A stretch of DNA of 64,000 nucleotides from Kitasatospora sp. MMS16-BH015 (GTDB lineage Bacteria > Actinomycetota > Actinomycetes > Streptomycetales > Streptomycetaceae): contig NZ_CP025394.1 in the NCBI RefSeq assembly GCF_002943525.1, forward strand, positions 3,348,001 through 3,412,000, given 5' to 3'. The number at the start of each line of letters is the position of its first letter. Within the stretch, counting starts at the first letter, position 1. Positions 1 through 7,972 of this stretch are shown in pieces. Made by a program: the position numbers and the translations under genes. Under the pieces are notes generated by a model. It did not search any database and had not been told where the DNA came from. It saw only the letters and a program-made list of their open reading frames with translations.

Positions 1-247
1 CCGTCATGCCGGTGCCGCCCGGCAGGATTTTCGGTGTGAGTCCGGCGGCCAGCATGCGCTCGCGGAGTAGCCGGGTGGTGCGGAACTCCTGGCGCCCGAG
101 CTCGGGGTGCCGGTGCAGATCGCGCCGGAAGGCGATCAGCTCGGCCTCGTACCCGCGGACGCGGGCCCGCAGGTCGGAGCGAGTGGCGCTGCGGGTGCCT
201 GGTCGAGCGGCCTGCTCGGCGCGCTGATGCGGGTTCACCTCAACCAT
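1..247 (-). CDS. M20-family amidohydrolase/peptidase, N-terminal part (truncated by window edge)
   Basis: Reading the minus strand from the ATG at 247 gives an open frame to the window edge (82 codons). It contains RRDLHRHPELGRQEFRTT, the N-terminal signature of M20D metal-dependent amidohydrolases (the ILR1/hippurate-hydrolase/AbgB group), where the His-Pro-Glu stretch opens the catalytic domain. These enzymes hydrolyse amide bonds of N-acyl amino acids using two metal ions. The metal ligands lie further downstream and are outside the window, so activity and substrate cannot be judged. A basic, disordered N-terminal extension of about 30 residues precedes the domain. The gene is divergent from the S53 protease. 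Confidence 0.8.
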   Translation of the reverse strand, partial: MVEVNPHQRAEQAARPGTRSATRSDLRARVRGYEAELIAFRRDLHRHPELGRQEFRTTRLLRERMLAAGLTPKILPGGTGMT

Positions 248-620
248 CGTAGGGCGGTACGCGGCTTTTGGCTGGACTTCCGGAAGACTGCTGCCAGATT
301 TCGCGCTTACCGGCCCGGCAGCTGGGTATGACTTCACGTTTCGGCCCGCCTTCCCGATGATCACCGCCCTGTGCAACGACGCAGGTGCGCCCGGGGACAC
401 GGAGCCAATCCAGCTACGCGCGTCCGGGTCACGGGGGCGCGCGGCTCGGTCATGCACTGGCAAAGCTTTGCGCTGTGCTCTTGAGCTTCGCGCTCTTGTC
501 CGAATAGACAACTCCCAGTCAACTTCCCGGTCCAGGTGGGCTCTCCGCCCGGATCCGGTCCGTCCTGCCCTCACGAAGGCGCGCAGACGGAACCCATCGA
601 ACGAGAAGTGGGGAACCCAC
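248..620. other. 373-bp divergent intergenic region
   Basis: There is no convincing gene here. It separates the M20 gene (leftward) from the S53 protease gene (rightward). It is less GC-rich than the flanks. It holds a perfect 12-bp palindrome, GCAAAGCTTTGC, at 460-471, directly followed by a possible promoter (TTGAGC at 481-486, 18 bp, TAGACA at 505-510) oriented toward the protease gene. The match to a housekeeping promoter is moderate only. Confidence 0.4.
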
Positions 621-2657
621 GTGCCAGCAGCACGCAGCCGGCTCTCCCGGATAGCCGTCGCGGCTCCCGCCGCCACCGCTCTGATCCTGGGAACTCTCGC
701 GGTCGCCAGCCCCTCCCTCGCCGCCACCCCGGTCGGCGAGCAGACCGCCAAGCAGCTCCCGGGCAGCCACCCCGCGTGGGCCACCGCGAACGTCGACGCC
801 GGTGCTGTCTCCGACGCCACGCCCGCCACCGCCCGCATCTACCTCGCCGGCCAGGACCAGGCCGGTCTCACCGCCCTGGCGAAGGCCGTCTCGGACGTCA
901 ACTCGCCGTCCTACGGCAAGTACCTCTCCGCCGAGGAGACCAAGGCCCGCTTCGGTGCCACCAAGGCCCAGGTCAAGTCCGTCACCGACTGGGTGACCGG
1001 CGCCGGCCTCAAGGTCACCTCGACCACCGCGCACTACATCGAGGTCTCCGGCGACACCGCCGCCCTCGCCAAGGCCTTCGGCACCTCCTTCCACGCGTAC
1101 CGCACCGCCCAGGGCACCCAGAGCGCCCCGGTCAAGGACGCCGTGGTGCCCGCCTCCGTGGCGAGCTCGGTGCTGGCCGTCGGTGGCCTGGCCACCGCGC
1201 TCCACAAGAACGTCTCCTTCGCCACCTCGCAGAAGACCGCCGAGGCGAAGGCCGCCCCGCAGTCCAAGGGCCCGTCGCTGCCGACCACCCCGACCTGCTC
1301 GGAGAACGGCTACGGCACCAAGCCCGCCAACGGCGCGCCGGCCGGTTACGAGAAGAACGAGCCCTTCGCTCCCTGCTCGTACATCCCCTCGCAGCTGCGC
1401 AAGGCGTACAGCGTCGACACCGCCAAGGTGACCGGCAAGGGCGCCCGCGTCGCGATCATCGACGCCTACGGCCTCTCCACCATGGAGCAGGACGCCAACC
1501 ACTACTCGACGCTGCACGGTGACAAGCCGTTCGCCGCCGGGCAGTACAACGAGGTCGTCACCCCGGACAAGTGGGTCCACCAGGCCGACTGCGGCGGCCC
1601 GGAGGGCTGGGCCGGCGAGGAGGCGCTCGACGTCGAGATGGTGCACGCCTTCGCGCCCGACGCGCACGTCACCTACGTCGGTGCCAACTCCTGCTACGAC
1701 GACGACCTGAACGCCGCCATGGCGAACGTGGTCGACAACCACCTCGCCGACATCGTCTCCAACTCCTGGGGCGAGATCATGCACGGCAAGAGCGGGGACA
1801 TCGACCCGGCGGTCGTCGCGGCCGACAACCAGGTCTTCCAGCTCGGCGCCGTCGAGGGCATCGGCTTCACCTTCTCCGCGGGCGACTGCGGCGACAGCTC
1901 CCCGGCGGCTGCGGCCACCGGTGTGAACTGCCAGGCCGACACCAACTCGGCGCAGGCCAACTGGCCGGACTCCTCGCCGTGGGTCACCGCCGTCGGCGGC
2001 ACCACCCTGGAGCTGGGCAACAAGGCCGGCCAGTACGGGCACGAGGTCTCCATGGGTGACCAGCGCTCGGTGCTCTCGGCCGACCAGAAGTCGTGGAGCC
2101 CCTTCCCGGGCTTCTTCTACTTCGGTGGTGGCGGCGGCGTCTCCAAGGACTTCGAGCAGCCCTGGTACCAGAAGGGCGTCGTGCCGGACAGCATCTCGAT
2201 GACCGCGGCCGACGGCACCAAGGCCACCACCCCGCGCCGGGCCACCCCGGACATCGCGATGAGCGGTGACCTGGTCGCCGCCACCCTGGTCGGCTTCACC
2301 GCCAACGGCACCTACAGCGAGGGCGGCTACGGCGGCACCTCCGTCTCCGCCCCGGAGACGGCCGGTCTGCTGGCCGACGCGATCGAGGCCCGTGGCGGCC
2401 GTCCGATCGGCTTCGCCAACCCGGCGCTGTACGACCGGGCCGGCACCAAGGCGTACCACGACGTCAACGACTCCGCCGTGCACAACAAGTTCGGCAACGT
2501 CGTCGACCTGGGCACCATCGGTGGCGTCCTGAAGGTCCGCCTCTACAAGGTCGCGGCCGACTACGGCCTGTCGGCCGGCAAGGGCTACGACACCGCGACC
2601 GGCGTGGGCTCGCCCGACGGCCGCTACTTCTTCAAGTCGTTCACCTACAAGCACTGA
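621..2657 (+). CDS. Secreted S53 (sedolisin/pro-kumamolisin) serine-carboxyl peptidase
   Basis: This 678-residue preproprotein starts at a GTG preceded by a purine-rich site (GAAGTGGGGA). The first ~35 residues form a signal peptide with an Ala-rich core. A pro-kumamolisin activation domain follows to about residue 190, then the sedolisin catalytic domain. The catalytic set is visible: Glu333 and Asp337 in GEEALD, the oxyanion Asp422 in SAGD, and Ser574 in GGTSVSAPE. A Ca-binding-type end (GYDTATGVGSPDG) closes the domain. The family cleaves proteins at acidic pH after autocatalytic removal of the propeptide, outside the cell. The upstream in-frame extension to 357 has no initiation signal and lacks secretion logic, so I did not use it. 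A strong hairpin terminator follows. Confidence 0.93.
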   Translation: MPAARSRLSRIAVAAPAATALILGTLAVASPSLAATPVGEQTAKQLPGSHPAWATANVDAGAVSDATPATARIYLAGQDQAGLTALAKAVSDVNSPSYGKYLSAEETKARFGATKAQVKSVTDWVTGAGLKVTSTTAHYIEVSGDTAALAKAFGTSFHAYRTAQGTQSAPVKDAVVPASVASSVLAVGGLATALHKNVSFATSQKTAEAKAAPQSKGPSLPTTPTCSENGYGTKPANGAPAGYEKNEPFAPCSYIPSQLRKAYSVDTAKVTGKGARVAIIDAYGLSTMEQDANHYSTLHGDKPFAAGQYNEVVTPDKWVHQADCGGPEGWAGEEALDVEMVHAFAPDAHVTYVGANSCYDDDLNAAMANVVDNHLADIVSNSWGEIMHGKSGDIDPAVVAADNQVFQLGAVEGIGFTFSAGDCGDSSPAAAATGVNCQADTNSAQANWPDSSPWVTAVGGTTLELGNKAGQYGHEVSMGDQRSVLSADQKSWSPFPGFFYFGGGGGVSKDFEQPWYQKGVVPDSISMTAADGTKATTPRRATPDIAMSGDLVAATLVGFTANGTYSEGGYGGTSVSAPETAGLLADAIEARGGRPIGFANPALYDRAGTKAYHDVNDSAVHNKFGNVVDLGTIGGVLKVRLYKVAADYGLSAGKGYDTATGVGSPDGRYFFKSFTYKH

Positions 2658-2690
2658 ACCGCTTGGCCGGATTGAACGAGCGTTGACGGC

Positions 2691-2719
2691 GGAGGCCCGG
2701 GTCATTGACCCGGGCCTCC
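2691..2719 (+). terminator. Rho-independent-type hairpin after S53 gene
   Basis: A perfect 12-bp stem (GGAGGCCCGGGT and its complement) with a 5-nt loop lies 34 bp after the protease stop and just before the sigJ ribosome-binding site. There is no long U tract, as is usual in streptomycetes. Confidence 0.7.
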
Positions 2720-2741
2720 GTCGTTCGCCAGGATCGCCCGC

Positions 2742-3686
2742 ATGGTGCTGCTCGCGAGTGACGTGGACCGCTTCGAGGCCGCCCGGCCGCGGCTGGAGGC
2801 CATCGCCTACCGGCTGCTCGGCTCGGTGAGCGAGGCCGAGGACGCCGTGCAGGAGACCTTCCTGCGCTGGCAGGCGGCCGAGGTCGGGCGGATCGAGGTG
2901 CCCGAGGCCTGGCTGACCAAGGTGCTCACCAACTACTGCCTCAACCAGCTGAGTTCGGCCCGGGCCCGGCGTGAGACCTACGTCGGCCGGTGGCTGCCCG
3001 AGCCGCTGCTCGCCGGCGACCCGATGCTCGGCCCGGCCGAGACCGCCGAGCAGCGCGAGTCGGTCTCCTATGCCGTCCTGGTGCTGCTGGAGCGGCTGTC
3101 GCCGGGCGAGCGGGCGGTGTACGTGCTGCGGGAGGCGTTCGCCCACACCCACCGGGAGATCGCCGAGATCCTCGACCTCACCGAGGCCGCCGCCCAGCAG
3201 CTCTACCACCGGGCGAAGAAGCACGTGGCGGACGGCCGGACCCGCACCGAGATCGACGAGGCCGCCGCCCGGCGGGTCGTCGAGGAGTTCCTGACCGCAG
3301 CCACCACCGGACGCACCGAGCCCCTGCTCCGGCTGCTCACCGCCGACGCCGTCTCGGTCGGCGACGGCGGCGGCAAGGTCCCCGCCCGGGCGAAGGCCTT
3401 CGAGGGCGCGCTCGCGGTGGCCACCTTCCTGCGCGGCCTGTTCAAGCCGAGCACGGCCAAGCGGAACATCCTCGGCGGCGTGGCCGAGTTCTACGCCACC
3501 ACCGCCAACGGCGACCCGGCCGTGGTGGCGGTGGTGGACGGCCGGGTCGTCGGCATCACCTGCCTGGAGGTCACCCCGGCGGGCATCGTGGCGATCCGCA
3601 ACCAGGTCAACCCCGACAAGCTCCTGCGCGCCACCGAGCGGTGGGCCGCCGAGGAGCACCCGGAGGGCCCGCTGCGCGCCCTGTGA
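2742..3686 (+). CDS. sigJ: RNA polymerase sigma factor, ECF41 family (SigJ-type)
   Basis: The product has 314 residues, longer than a plain ECF sigma. It has sigma region 2 (residues ~8-75, with AEDAVQETFLRW), region 4 (~110-165, LSPGERAVYVLREAF and the HTH EIAEILDLTEAAAQQLYHRA), and a C-terminal SnoaL-like domain (~185-300). The conserved ECF41 motif NPDKL sits at 290-294. In ECF41 factors the C-terminal domain replaces an anti-sigma factor and tunes activity in cis, and the target is usually the adjacent redox gene. That fits the oxidoreductase starting 101 bp downstream. The ATG start has an AGGA site 8 nt upstream. Confidence 0.92.
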   Translation: MVLLASDVDRFEAARPRLEAIAYRLLGSVSEAEDAVQETFLRWQAAEVGRIEVPEAWLTKVLTNYCLNQLSSARARRETYVGRWLPEPLLAGDPMLGPAETAEQRESVSYAVLVLLERLSPGERAVYVLREAFAHTHREIAEILDLTEAAAQQLYHRAKKHVADGRTRTEIDEAAARRVVEEFLTAATTGRTEPLLRLLTADAVSVGDGGGKVPARAKAFEGALAVATFLRGLFKPSTAKRNILGGVAEFYATTANGDPAVVAVVDGRVVGITCLEVTPAGIVAIRNQVNPDKLLRATERWAAEEHPEGPLRAL

Positions 3687-3698
3687 CACGGGTCACAG
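3681..3698. promoter_or_regulatory. Crp-type inverted repeat (TGTGA-N6-TCACA)
   Basis: A perfect inverted repeat, CTGTGAC / GTCACAG with a 4-bp centre, overlaps the sigJ stop codon. It lies about 90 bp upstream of the oxidoreductase ATG. The inner part matches the classical Crp/Fnr consensus TGTGA-N6-TCACA exactly and also fits the actinobacterial GTGNC-N6-GNCAC form. Just downstream, TGTCAGG at 3707-3713 resembles the -35 half (TGTCA) of ECF41 promoters; a matching -10 (CGTC) is not clear. Confidence 0.5.
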
Positions 3699-3787
3699 CA
3701 GACTCCTGTCAGGAAACGCGGGGCCGCCCGGTTCAAGGTGCGAACCCACGCCGGACACCGGCGGCCCCAGCAGACAGGAGCACGGAC

Positions 3788-4984
3788 ATGCAGCACCGAA
3801 TCGTCGTCCTCGGAGCCGGCTACACCGGTGCGATCGCGGCCGGCCGGCTGGCCAGGCGGCTGCACCGCGCGGACGTCACCATCACCCTGGTCAACGCCGA
3901 GCCCGACTTCGTCGAGCGCGTCCGGCTGCACCAGCTCGCGGTCGGCCAGGAGCTCAAGGCCCGGCCGTTCGCCGAGATGTTCGCCGGCACCGGCGTGGCG
4001 CTGAAGCTCGCCCGGGTCACCGCGGTGGACGTGGACCGCAAGACCGTGGCGCTCACCACCGCGGCCGGCCAGGAGCAGCTGGCCTACGACACCCTGGTGC
4101 ACGCCCTCGGCAGCGGCCCGCAGGACGGGGGCGTCGCCGGCGTCGCCGAGCACGCGTACGAGGTGGCCGGCCGCCCTGGGGCGCTGCGGCTGCGCGAGCG
4201 CCTGGCGGCCCTGGGCGCGGGCGGGCGGGTGGTCGTGGTCGGCGGCGGCCTGACCGGCCTGGAGGCCGTCACCGAGATCGCCGAGGCCCGCCCGGACCTG
4301 GCGGTCGCCCTGGCCGTCCGCGGCACCCTCGGCGACTGGCTCTCGGCGAAGGGCCGCACCCACCTGCGGAAGGTGCTGGACGGGCTCGGCGTCGCGGTGC
4401 ACGAGCAGGCGGCGGTCACCGCCGTGGCGGCGGAGGGCGTGACCACGGCCGACGGCCGGGCGCTGCCCGCCGAGGTCACCGTCTGGACCACCGGCTTCGC
4501 CGCCGACCCGATCGCCGGGGCCACCGCGCTGGAACTCACCGGCCAGGGCCGGATCGTGGTGGACGCCACCATGCGCTCGGTCTCCCACCCGGACGTGTAC
4601 GCGGTGGGCGACGCCGCGCAGGCCCTCGGCCCGGAGGGCCGGCCGCTGCGGATGTCCTGCGCCTCCGGCGTCCCGATGGCCTGGCAGGCCGCCGACGCGA
4701 TCGCCGCCCGGCTGGCCGGGGTCAAGGTGCCCCGGGTGCCGATCCGCTACTTCAACCAGTGCGTCTCGCTCGGCCGCCGGGACGGGCTGATCCAGTTCGT
4801 CACCGCCGACGACCGGGCGGTGGACCGCGCGCTGACCGGCCGGTCGGCCGCCCGCTACAAGGAGCTGGTCTGCAAGGGTGCCGCCTGGGGCGTGGCCAAC
4901 CCGACCATGGGCCTGCCCACCCGGCGCCGCCGGGTCCGGCAGCCGGAGGGCGCGGGCCGCCCGCAGGTGGCGGCCGCGGCCTGA
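3788..4984 (+). CDS. FAD-dependent NAD(P)-type oxidoreductase (NDH-2-like)
   Basis: A 398-residue two-dinucleotide-fold flavoprotein. The N-terminal FAD-binding motif is VVLGAGYTGAIAAGRLA (residues ~6-22), a second Rossmann motif VVVVGGGLTGLEA lies near 151-163 (NAD(P)H site), and the second FAD contact is VYAVGDAAQ near 270. This is the layout of type II NADH dehydrogenases and related disulfide-oxidoreductase-fold enzymes. No C-terminal membrane anchor is obvious, so quinone reduction is not certain. The start at 3788 follows an AGGAGCACGGAC context. It sits next to sigJ, the usual place for an ECF41 target gene; I infer that SigJ drives it, possibly with a Crp-type regulator. Confidence 0.85.
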   Translation: MQHRIVVLGAGYTGAIAAGRLARRLHRADVTITLVNAEPDFVERVRLHQLAVGQELKARPFAEMFAGTGVALKLARVTAVDVDRKTVALTTAAGQEQLAYDTLVHALGSGPQDGGVAGVAEHAYEVAGRPGALRLRERLAALGAGGRVVVVGGGLTGLEAVTEIAEARPDLAVALAVRGTLGDWLSAKGRTHLRKVLDGLGVAVHEQAAVTAVAAEGVTTADGRALPAEVTVWTTGFAADPIAGATALELTGQGRIVVDATMRSVSHPDVYAVGDAAQALGPEGRPLRMSCASGVPMAWQAADAIAARLAGVKVPRVPIRYFNQCVSLGRRDGLIQFVTADDRAVDRALTGRSAARYKELVCKGAAWGVANPTMGLPTRRRRVRQPEGAGRPQVAAAA

Positions 4985-5059
4985 CCGGCCACCGCGGGGC
5001 CGCTCCCCCGGGGTTGAGATGATCGGTCCGACCGAAGTCGAACACCCCAGGGAGTGGCA

Positions 5060-5803
5060 ATGACCGAGCAGAAGGTGGCTGTGATCACCGGCGCCAGCAG
5101 CGGGATCGGGGCGGCGACCGCCCGCCGGCTGGCCGCCGACGGCTTCGAGGTGGTGCTCACCGCGCGCCGCACCGAGCGGATCGAGGCGCTGGCCAAGGAG
5201 CTGGGCGGCCGGGCGTTCACACTGGACGTGACCGACCGGTCGGCCGTGGACGCCTTCGCCGCCGAGGTCGGCCGGGTGGACGTGCTGGTCAACAACGCGG
5301 GCGGCGCGGTCGGCGCCGAGACGGTCGAGGCGGGCGACCCGGCCGACTGGCGGCTGATGTACGAGACCAACGTGCTCGGCACCCTGCACGTCACCCAGGC
5401 GCTGCTGCCGGCCCTGCGGGCCACCGGGGACGGCACCGTGCTGATCATGTCCTCCACCGCCGCGCTGGCCGCCTACGAGGGCGGCGGCGGGTACGTGGCC
5501 GCCAAGGCCGCCGTGCACACCGTGGCCGGCACGCTCCGGCTGGAGCTGTGCGGGGAGCCGATCCGGGTGATCGAGATCGCCCCGGGCATGGTCAAGACCG
5601 ACGGCTTCGCGGTGACCCGCTTCCGCGGCGACGAGGCCAAGGCCGCCGCCGTCTACGCGGGCGTGGCCGAGCCGCTCACCGCCGAGGACATCGCCGACAC
5701 CGTCTCCTGGGCCGTCACCCGGCCCCCGCACGTGAACATCGACCTGCTGGTGGTCCGCCCGCGGGCGCAGGCGGCCAACCACAAGGTGCACCGGGTGCTC
5801 TGA
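5060..5803 (+). CDS. SDR-family NAD(P)-dependent oxidoreductase
   Basis: A classical short-chain dehydrogenase of 247 residues. The cofactor motif TGASSGIG is at ~11-18, NNAG near 77-80, the catalytic Ser in IMSSTAAL, and the YxxxK pair as YVAAK. The basic residues after the first beta strand (TARRTER) suggest NADP(H). It resembles the YdfG/serine-3-dehydrogenase type, but the substrate cannot be deduced. The ATG at 5060 has AGGGAG 5 nt upstream, better than the GTG at 5054. The gap from the preceding flavoprotein is 75 bp; co-transcription is possible but unproven. Confidence 0.88.
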   Translation: MTEQKVAVITGASSGIGAATARRLAADGFEVVLTARRTERIEALAKELGGRAFTLDVTDRSAVDAFAAEVGRVDVLVNNAGGAVGAETVEAGDPADWRLMYETNVLGTLHVTQALLPALRATGDGTVLIMSSTAALAAYEGGGGYVAAKAAVHTVAGTLRLELCGEPIRVIEIAPGMVKTDGFAVTRFRGDEAKAAAVYAGVAEPLTAEDIADTVSWAVTRPPHVNIDLLVVRPRAQAANHKVHRVL

Positions 5804-6080
5804 CGGCCCATCAGGTACGTGGCCCTCGGGGAGGGGGCTGACCGGAAGGTGTCAACGTCACAACTTGATACCTCGATCGGGTGAATTCGGCGCGCTCCCT
5901 CCCCAACTGATTACCCCTCAACTACCGTGGTGCCGCTGCCCGGCCGGGAGGCGCCCGACACCCCCTGAGCGCCCGCCCGGAGCGCCCGTTCCGGCACGTC
6001 GCGCCACCGCACCGCCTCCAGCCGGTGCCCCATGCTTGTGGGTGCACCCGTACCCTTCCCGCCCTCACGAGGAGGACCCG

Positions 6081-6611
6081 CTGGCCAGCGACATCCCGTC
6101 ACAGCGCCCGCTGCTGACGCCGTCCCTGCTCGGGCTTCACCGTTTCAACGAGGCCGACCCCGGCGCCGCCGAGGAGGCCCTGCTGGCCTGCTGCGGCAGC
6201 CACCGGTGGGCACTGCGACTCGCCGCCCACCGCCCCTACCCCGACATAGAGTCCCTGCTCGCCGCCGCGAGCGAGGCCTCCTACGACCTCCGCCCGGCCG
6301 ATCTCGCCGAGGCCCTGGCCGACGAGAGCTGGATGCCCCAGCCCCTGCTCGGCATGCGGGCCCCCGGCAGCCAGGCCGCCCACACCGCCCTGCGGGCCGC
6401 GCACGCCGCGTACGAGGCCCGGTTCGGCCACGTCTTCGTGGTCTGCCTGGACGGCATCGCGGCGGAGGAGATGCTGGACGCGGTGCTCGCGGCCCTGCGC
6501 ACCCGGCTGGCCAACGACCCGGACGAGGAGCGGCTGGTCGCGGCCGACGAACTCCGCCGGATCGCGCTCACCCGCCTGGAGCACCTGGTCGCCACGCACT
6601 GCTCGGCCTGA
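6081..6611 (+). CDS. OHCU-decarboxylase-like protein lacking the catalytic HPxIG motif
   Basis: The 176-residue product matches the 2-oxo-4-hydroxy-4-carboxy-5-ureidoimidazoline decarboxylase fold end to end (FNEADPGAAEEALLACCGS, AAYEARFGHVFVVCLDG, LRRIALTRLEHL). Active UraD enzymes carry a catalytic His in HPRIG followed by a conserved Glu-Gln; here the aligned segment reads WMPQPLLG and no such His or Glu is present. Catalysis in uric acid degradation is therefore doubtful. No other purine-catabolic gene is nearby. The frame has a strong GAGGAGGA site at 6069-6076 placed for a CTG at 6081; the alternative is an in-frame GTG at 6042 without a site. Confidence 0.75.
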   Translation: MASDIPSQRPLLTPSLLGLHRFNEADPGAAEEALLACCGSHRWALRLAAHRPYPDIESLLAAASEASYDLRPADLAEALADESWMPQPLLGMRAPGSQAAHTALRAAHAAYEARFGHVFVVCLDGIAAEEMLDAVLAALRTRLANDPDEERLVAADELRRIALTRLEHLVATHCSA

Positions 6612-6612
6612 C

Positions 6613-7332
6613 CTACCGGGCCGCCCGGAGCTTCGCCAGCTGGGCCCGCACCACGTGCGGGTCCGGCTCCGGAGCCGGGTCCTTGCCCACCCCCACCGTG
6701 CTGAACACCGCCAGCGAGGTCCCCGTCCGGGCCAGCAGCGCCCGCTGGGCGAGCAGCGTGCCGCCGGATTCATTCGTCAGGATGAAAGCCGTGACGGCGT
6801 CCGCTCCCTCCACCGTGGGCGTGTCGAGCCGGGTGAGGCGGTGCCGGCTGCGGACGCCCTTGCGGGCCGCCGAGACCCCCTTGCCGGTGCCCGTCACCGA
6901 GGTGAAGGCGGTGCACTGGCCGAGCACCTGCTCCAGCCTCCCCTGCAGCTGCGCCGCCCGCCCCGGCGCGAAGGCCAGCAGCCCCGCGTAGACCCCGCCC
7001 TTGGTGTCGGCCCCCTTGGTCACGCTCAGGTCGGTCTCGGCCGCCGGGCCGGCCGCCGGGTTGGCCGGGGCCACCGCGTCCAGCACCGGCTGGCAGGCGG
7101 GCACGTCGGCCGTCTCCCGGTCCGCCCCCTCCCCCGGGTTGGCCGGGCCCGGGGTCATCACCGTGACGGCGTAACCGGCCCCGAGCTCCGCATCGGTCAC
7201 CGCCGCCTGCCGCAGCTGGGCCGAGGTCAGCTCCCGGGGAGCCGCCGCCCGGTCGGCAGACGTCCCGACGGTGGTGCAGCCGACGGCGAGCACCAGGACG
7301 GACAGGGCGGGGAGTAAGCGATGCAGTGGCAC
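6613..7332 (-). CDS. Secreted lipoprotein of unknown function
   Basis: A 239-residue protein with a lipoprotein signal peptide: MPLHRLL start, a hydrophobic core and lipobox LAVGC (Cys19). It should be lipidated and anchored outside the membrane. The mature part has two further Cys (VPACQPV and LGQCTAF) that could form a disulfide, and a repeated FTS/TGTGKGVS-type beta-rich region. It resembles the many small streptomycete lipoproteins with a PknH-sensor-like layout, but I cannot assign a family. Its 3' end converges with the OHCU-like gene, one base apart, so there is no room for a separate terminator. Confidence 0.75.
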   Translation of the reverse strand: MPLHRLLPALSVLVLAVGCTTVGTSADRAAAPRELTSAQLRQAAVTDAELGAGYAVTVMTPGPANPGEGADRETADVPACQPVLDAVAPANPAAGPAAETDLSVTKGADTKGGVYAGLLAFAPGRAAQLQGRLEQVLGQCTAFTSVTGTGKGVSAARKGVRSRHRLTRLDTPTVEGADAVTAFILTNESGGTLLAQRALLARTGTSLAVFSTVGVGKDPAPEPDPHVVRAQLAKLRAAR

Positions 7333-7383
7333 GGTGGTCCTCGAAGGGTGTCGGCGGCAGGCAGGCCGTCACCGTAACGCAGC

Positions 7384-7402
7384 CACTCGGACACGCCGAG
7401 TG
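7384..7402. promoter_or_regulatory. Inverted repeat in the sdh / lipoprotein divergent region
   Basis: CACTCGG and CCGAGTG form a 7-bp inverted repeat with a 5-bp centre, about 50 bp upstream of the lipoprotein start and 185 bp upstream of sdhC. It could be an operator or a transcript hairpin. I do not recognise a known regulator site. Confidence 0.3.
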
Positions 7403-7586
7403 ACAAAAGTCGGTTTGGTTCCCGAAACTGTTAGCCCGAGCGTGCCTGATCGATCACACCTGACACCCCCGGAGGCGTTCGGCCGCACGGCGTCGATAGG
7501 ATGCTCGCGGCCGGTGGACCGTACCCGGCCGGGCTGACCGACACCGAAGCCGGCCGAGCCCCCAATCCGCTTCCGGAGGGTTTTCC

Positions 7587-7967
7587 GTGCCGGCTGGAAC
7601 GCTGTACCGCGGCCGGGAAGGCATGTGGAGTTGGGTGGCTCACCGAGTCACCGGCGTCCTCATCTTCTTCTTCCTGTTCGCCCATGTCCTGGACACCGCA
7701 CTGGTGCGAGTGTCGCCCGAGGCTTATGACTCGGTCATCCAGACCTACAAGACGCCGCTGGTGAACCTGATGGAGTACGGCCTCACCGCCGCCATCCTGT
7801 TCCACGCGCTGAACGGCCTGCGGGTCGTGGCGGTCGACTTCTGGTCCAAGGGCCCGAAGTACCAGAAGCAGATGCTCTGGACCGTCGTCGGCGTCTGGGT
7901 CGTCCTGCTGGCGGGTGCCTTCTACCCGATCCTCCAGCACACCCTGACTACCTGGTTCGGGAAGTGA
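7587..7967 (+). CDS. sdhC: Succinate dehydrogenase, cytochrome b556 membrane subunit
   Basis: The 126-residue membrane protein has three hydrophobic segments (about 20-42, 62-82, 98-118). The SdhC signature GMWSWVAHRVTGVLIFFFLFAHV is followed by a second-helix heme-ligand region, LFHALNGLR. It anchors the SdhAB catalytic head and helps bind heme b and quinone in complex II. The GTG start has GGAGGG 6 nt upstream. It is the first gene of sdhCDAB, and its stop overlaps the region of the sdhD start. Confidence 0.95.
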   Translation: MPAGTLYRGREGMWSWVAHRVTGVLIFFFLFAHVLDTALVRVSPEAYDSVIQTYKTPLVNLMEYGLTAAILFHALNGLRVVAVDFWSKGPKYQKQMLWTVVGVWVVLLAGAFYPILQHTLTTWFGK

Positions 7968-7972
7968 CGGAC

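Noticed and set aside
357..620. N-terminal extension of the first S53 protein from 357
   Set aside because: It lacks an initiation site and would bury the signal peptide; the GTG at 621 has a proper site.
519..3689. A 1056-codon open frame on the minus strand over the S53 and sigJ genes
   Set aside because: It is an antisense shadow of high-GC genes; no domain, start signal or codon bias supports it, while both plus-strand genes have full motifs.
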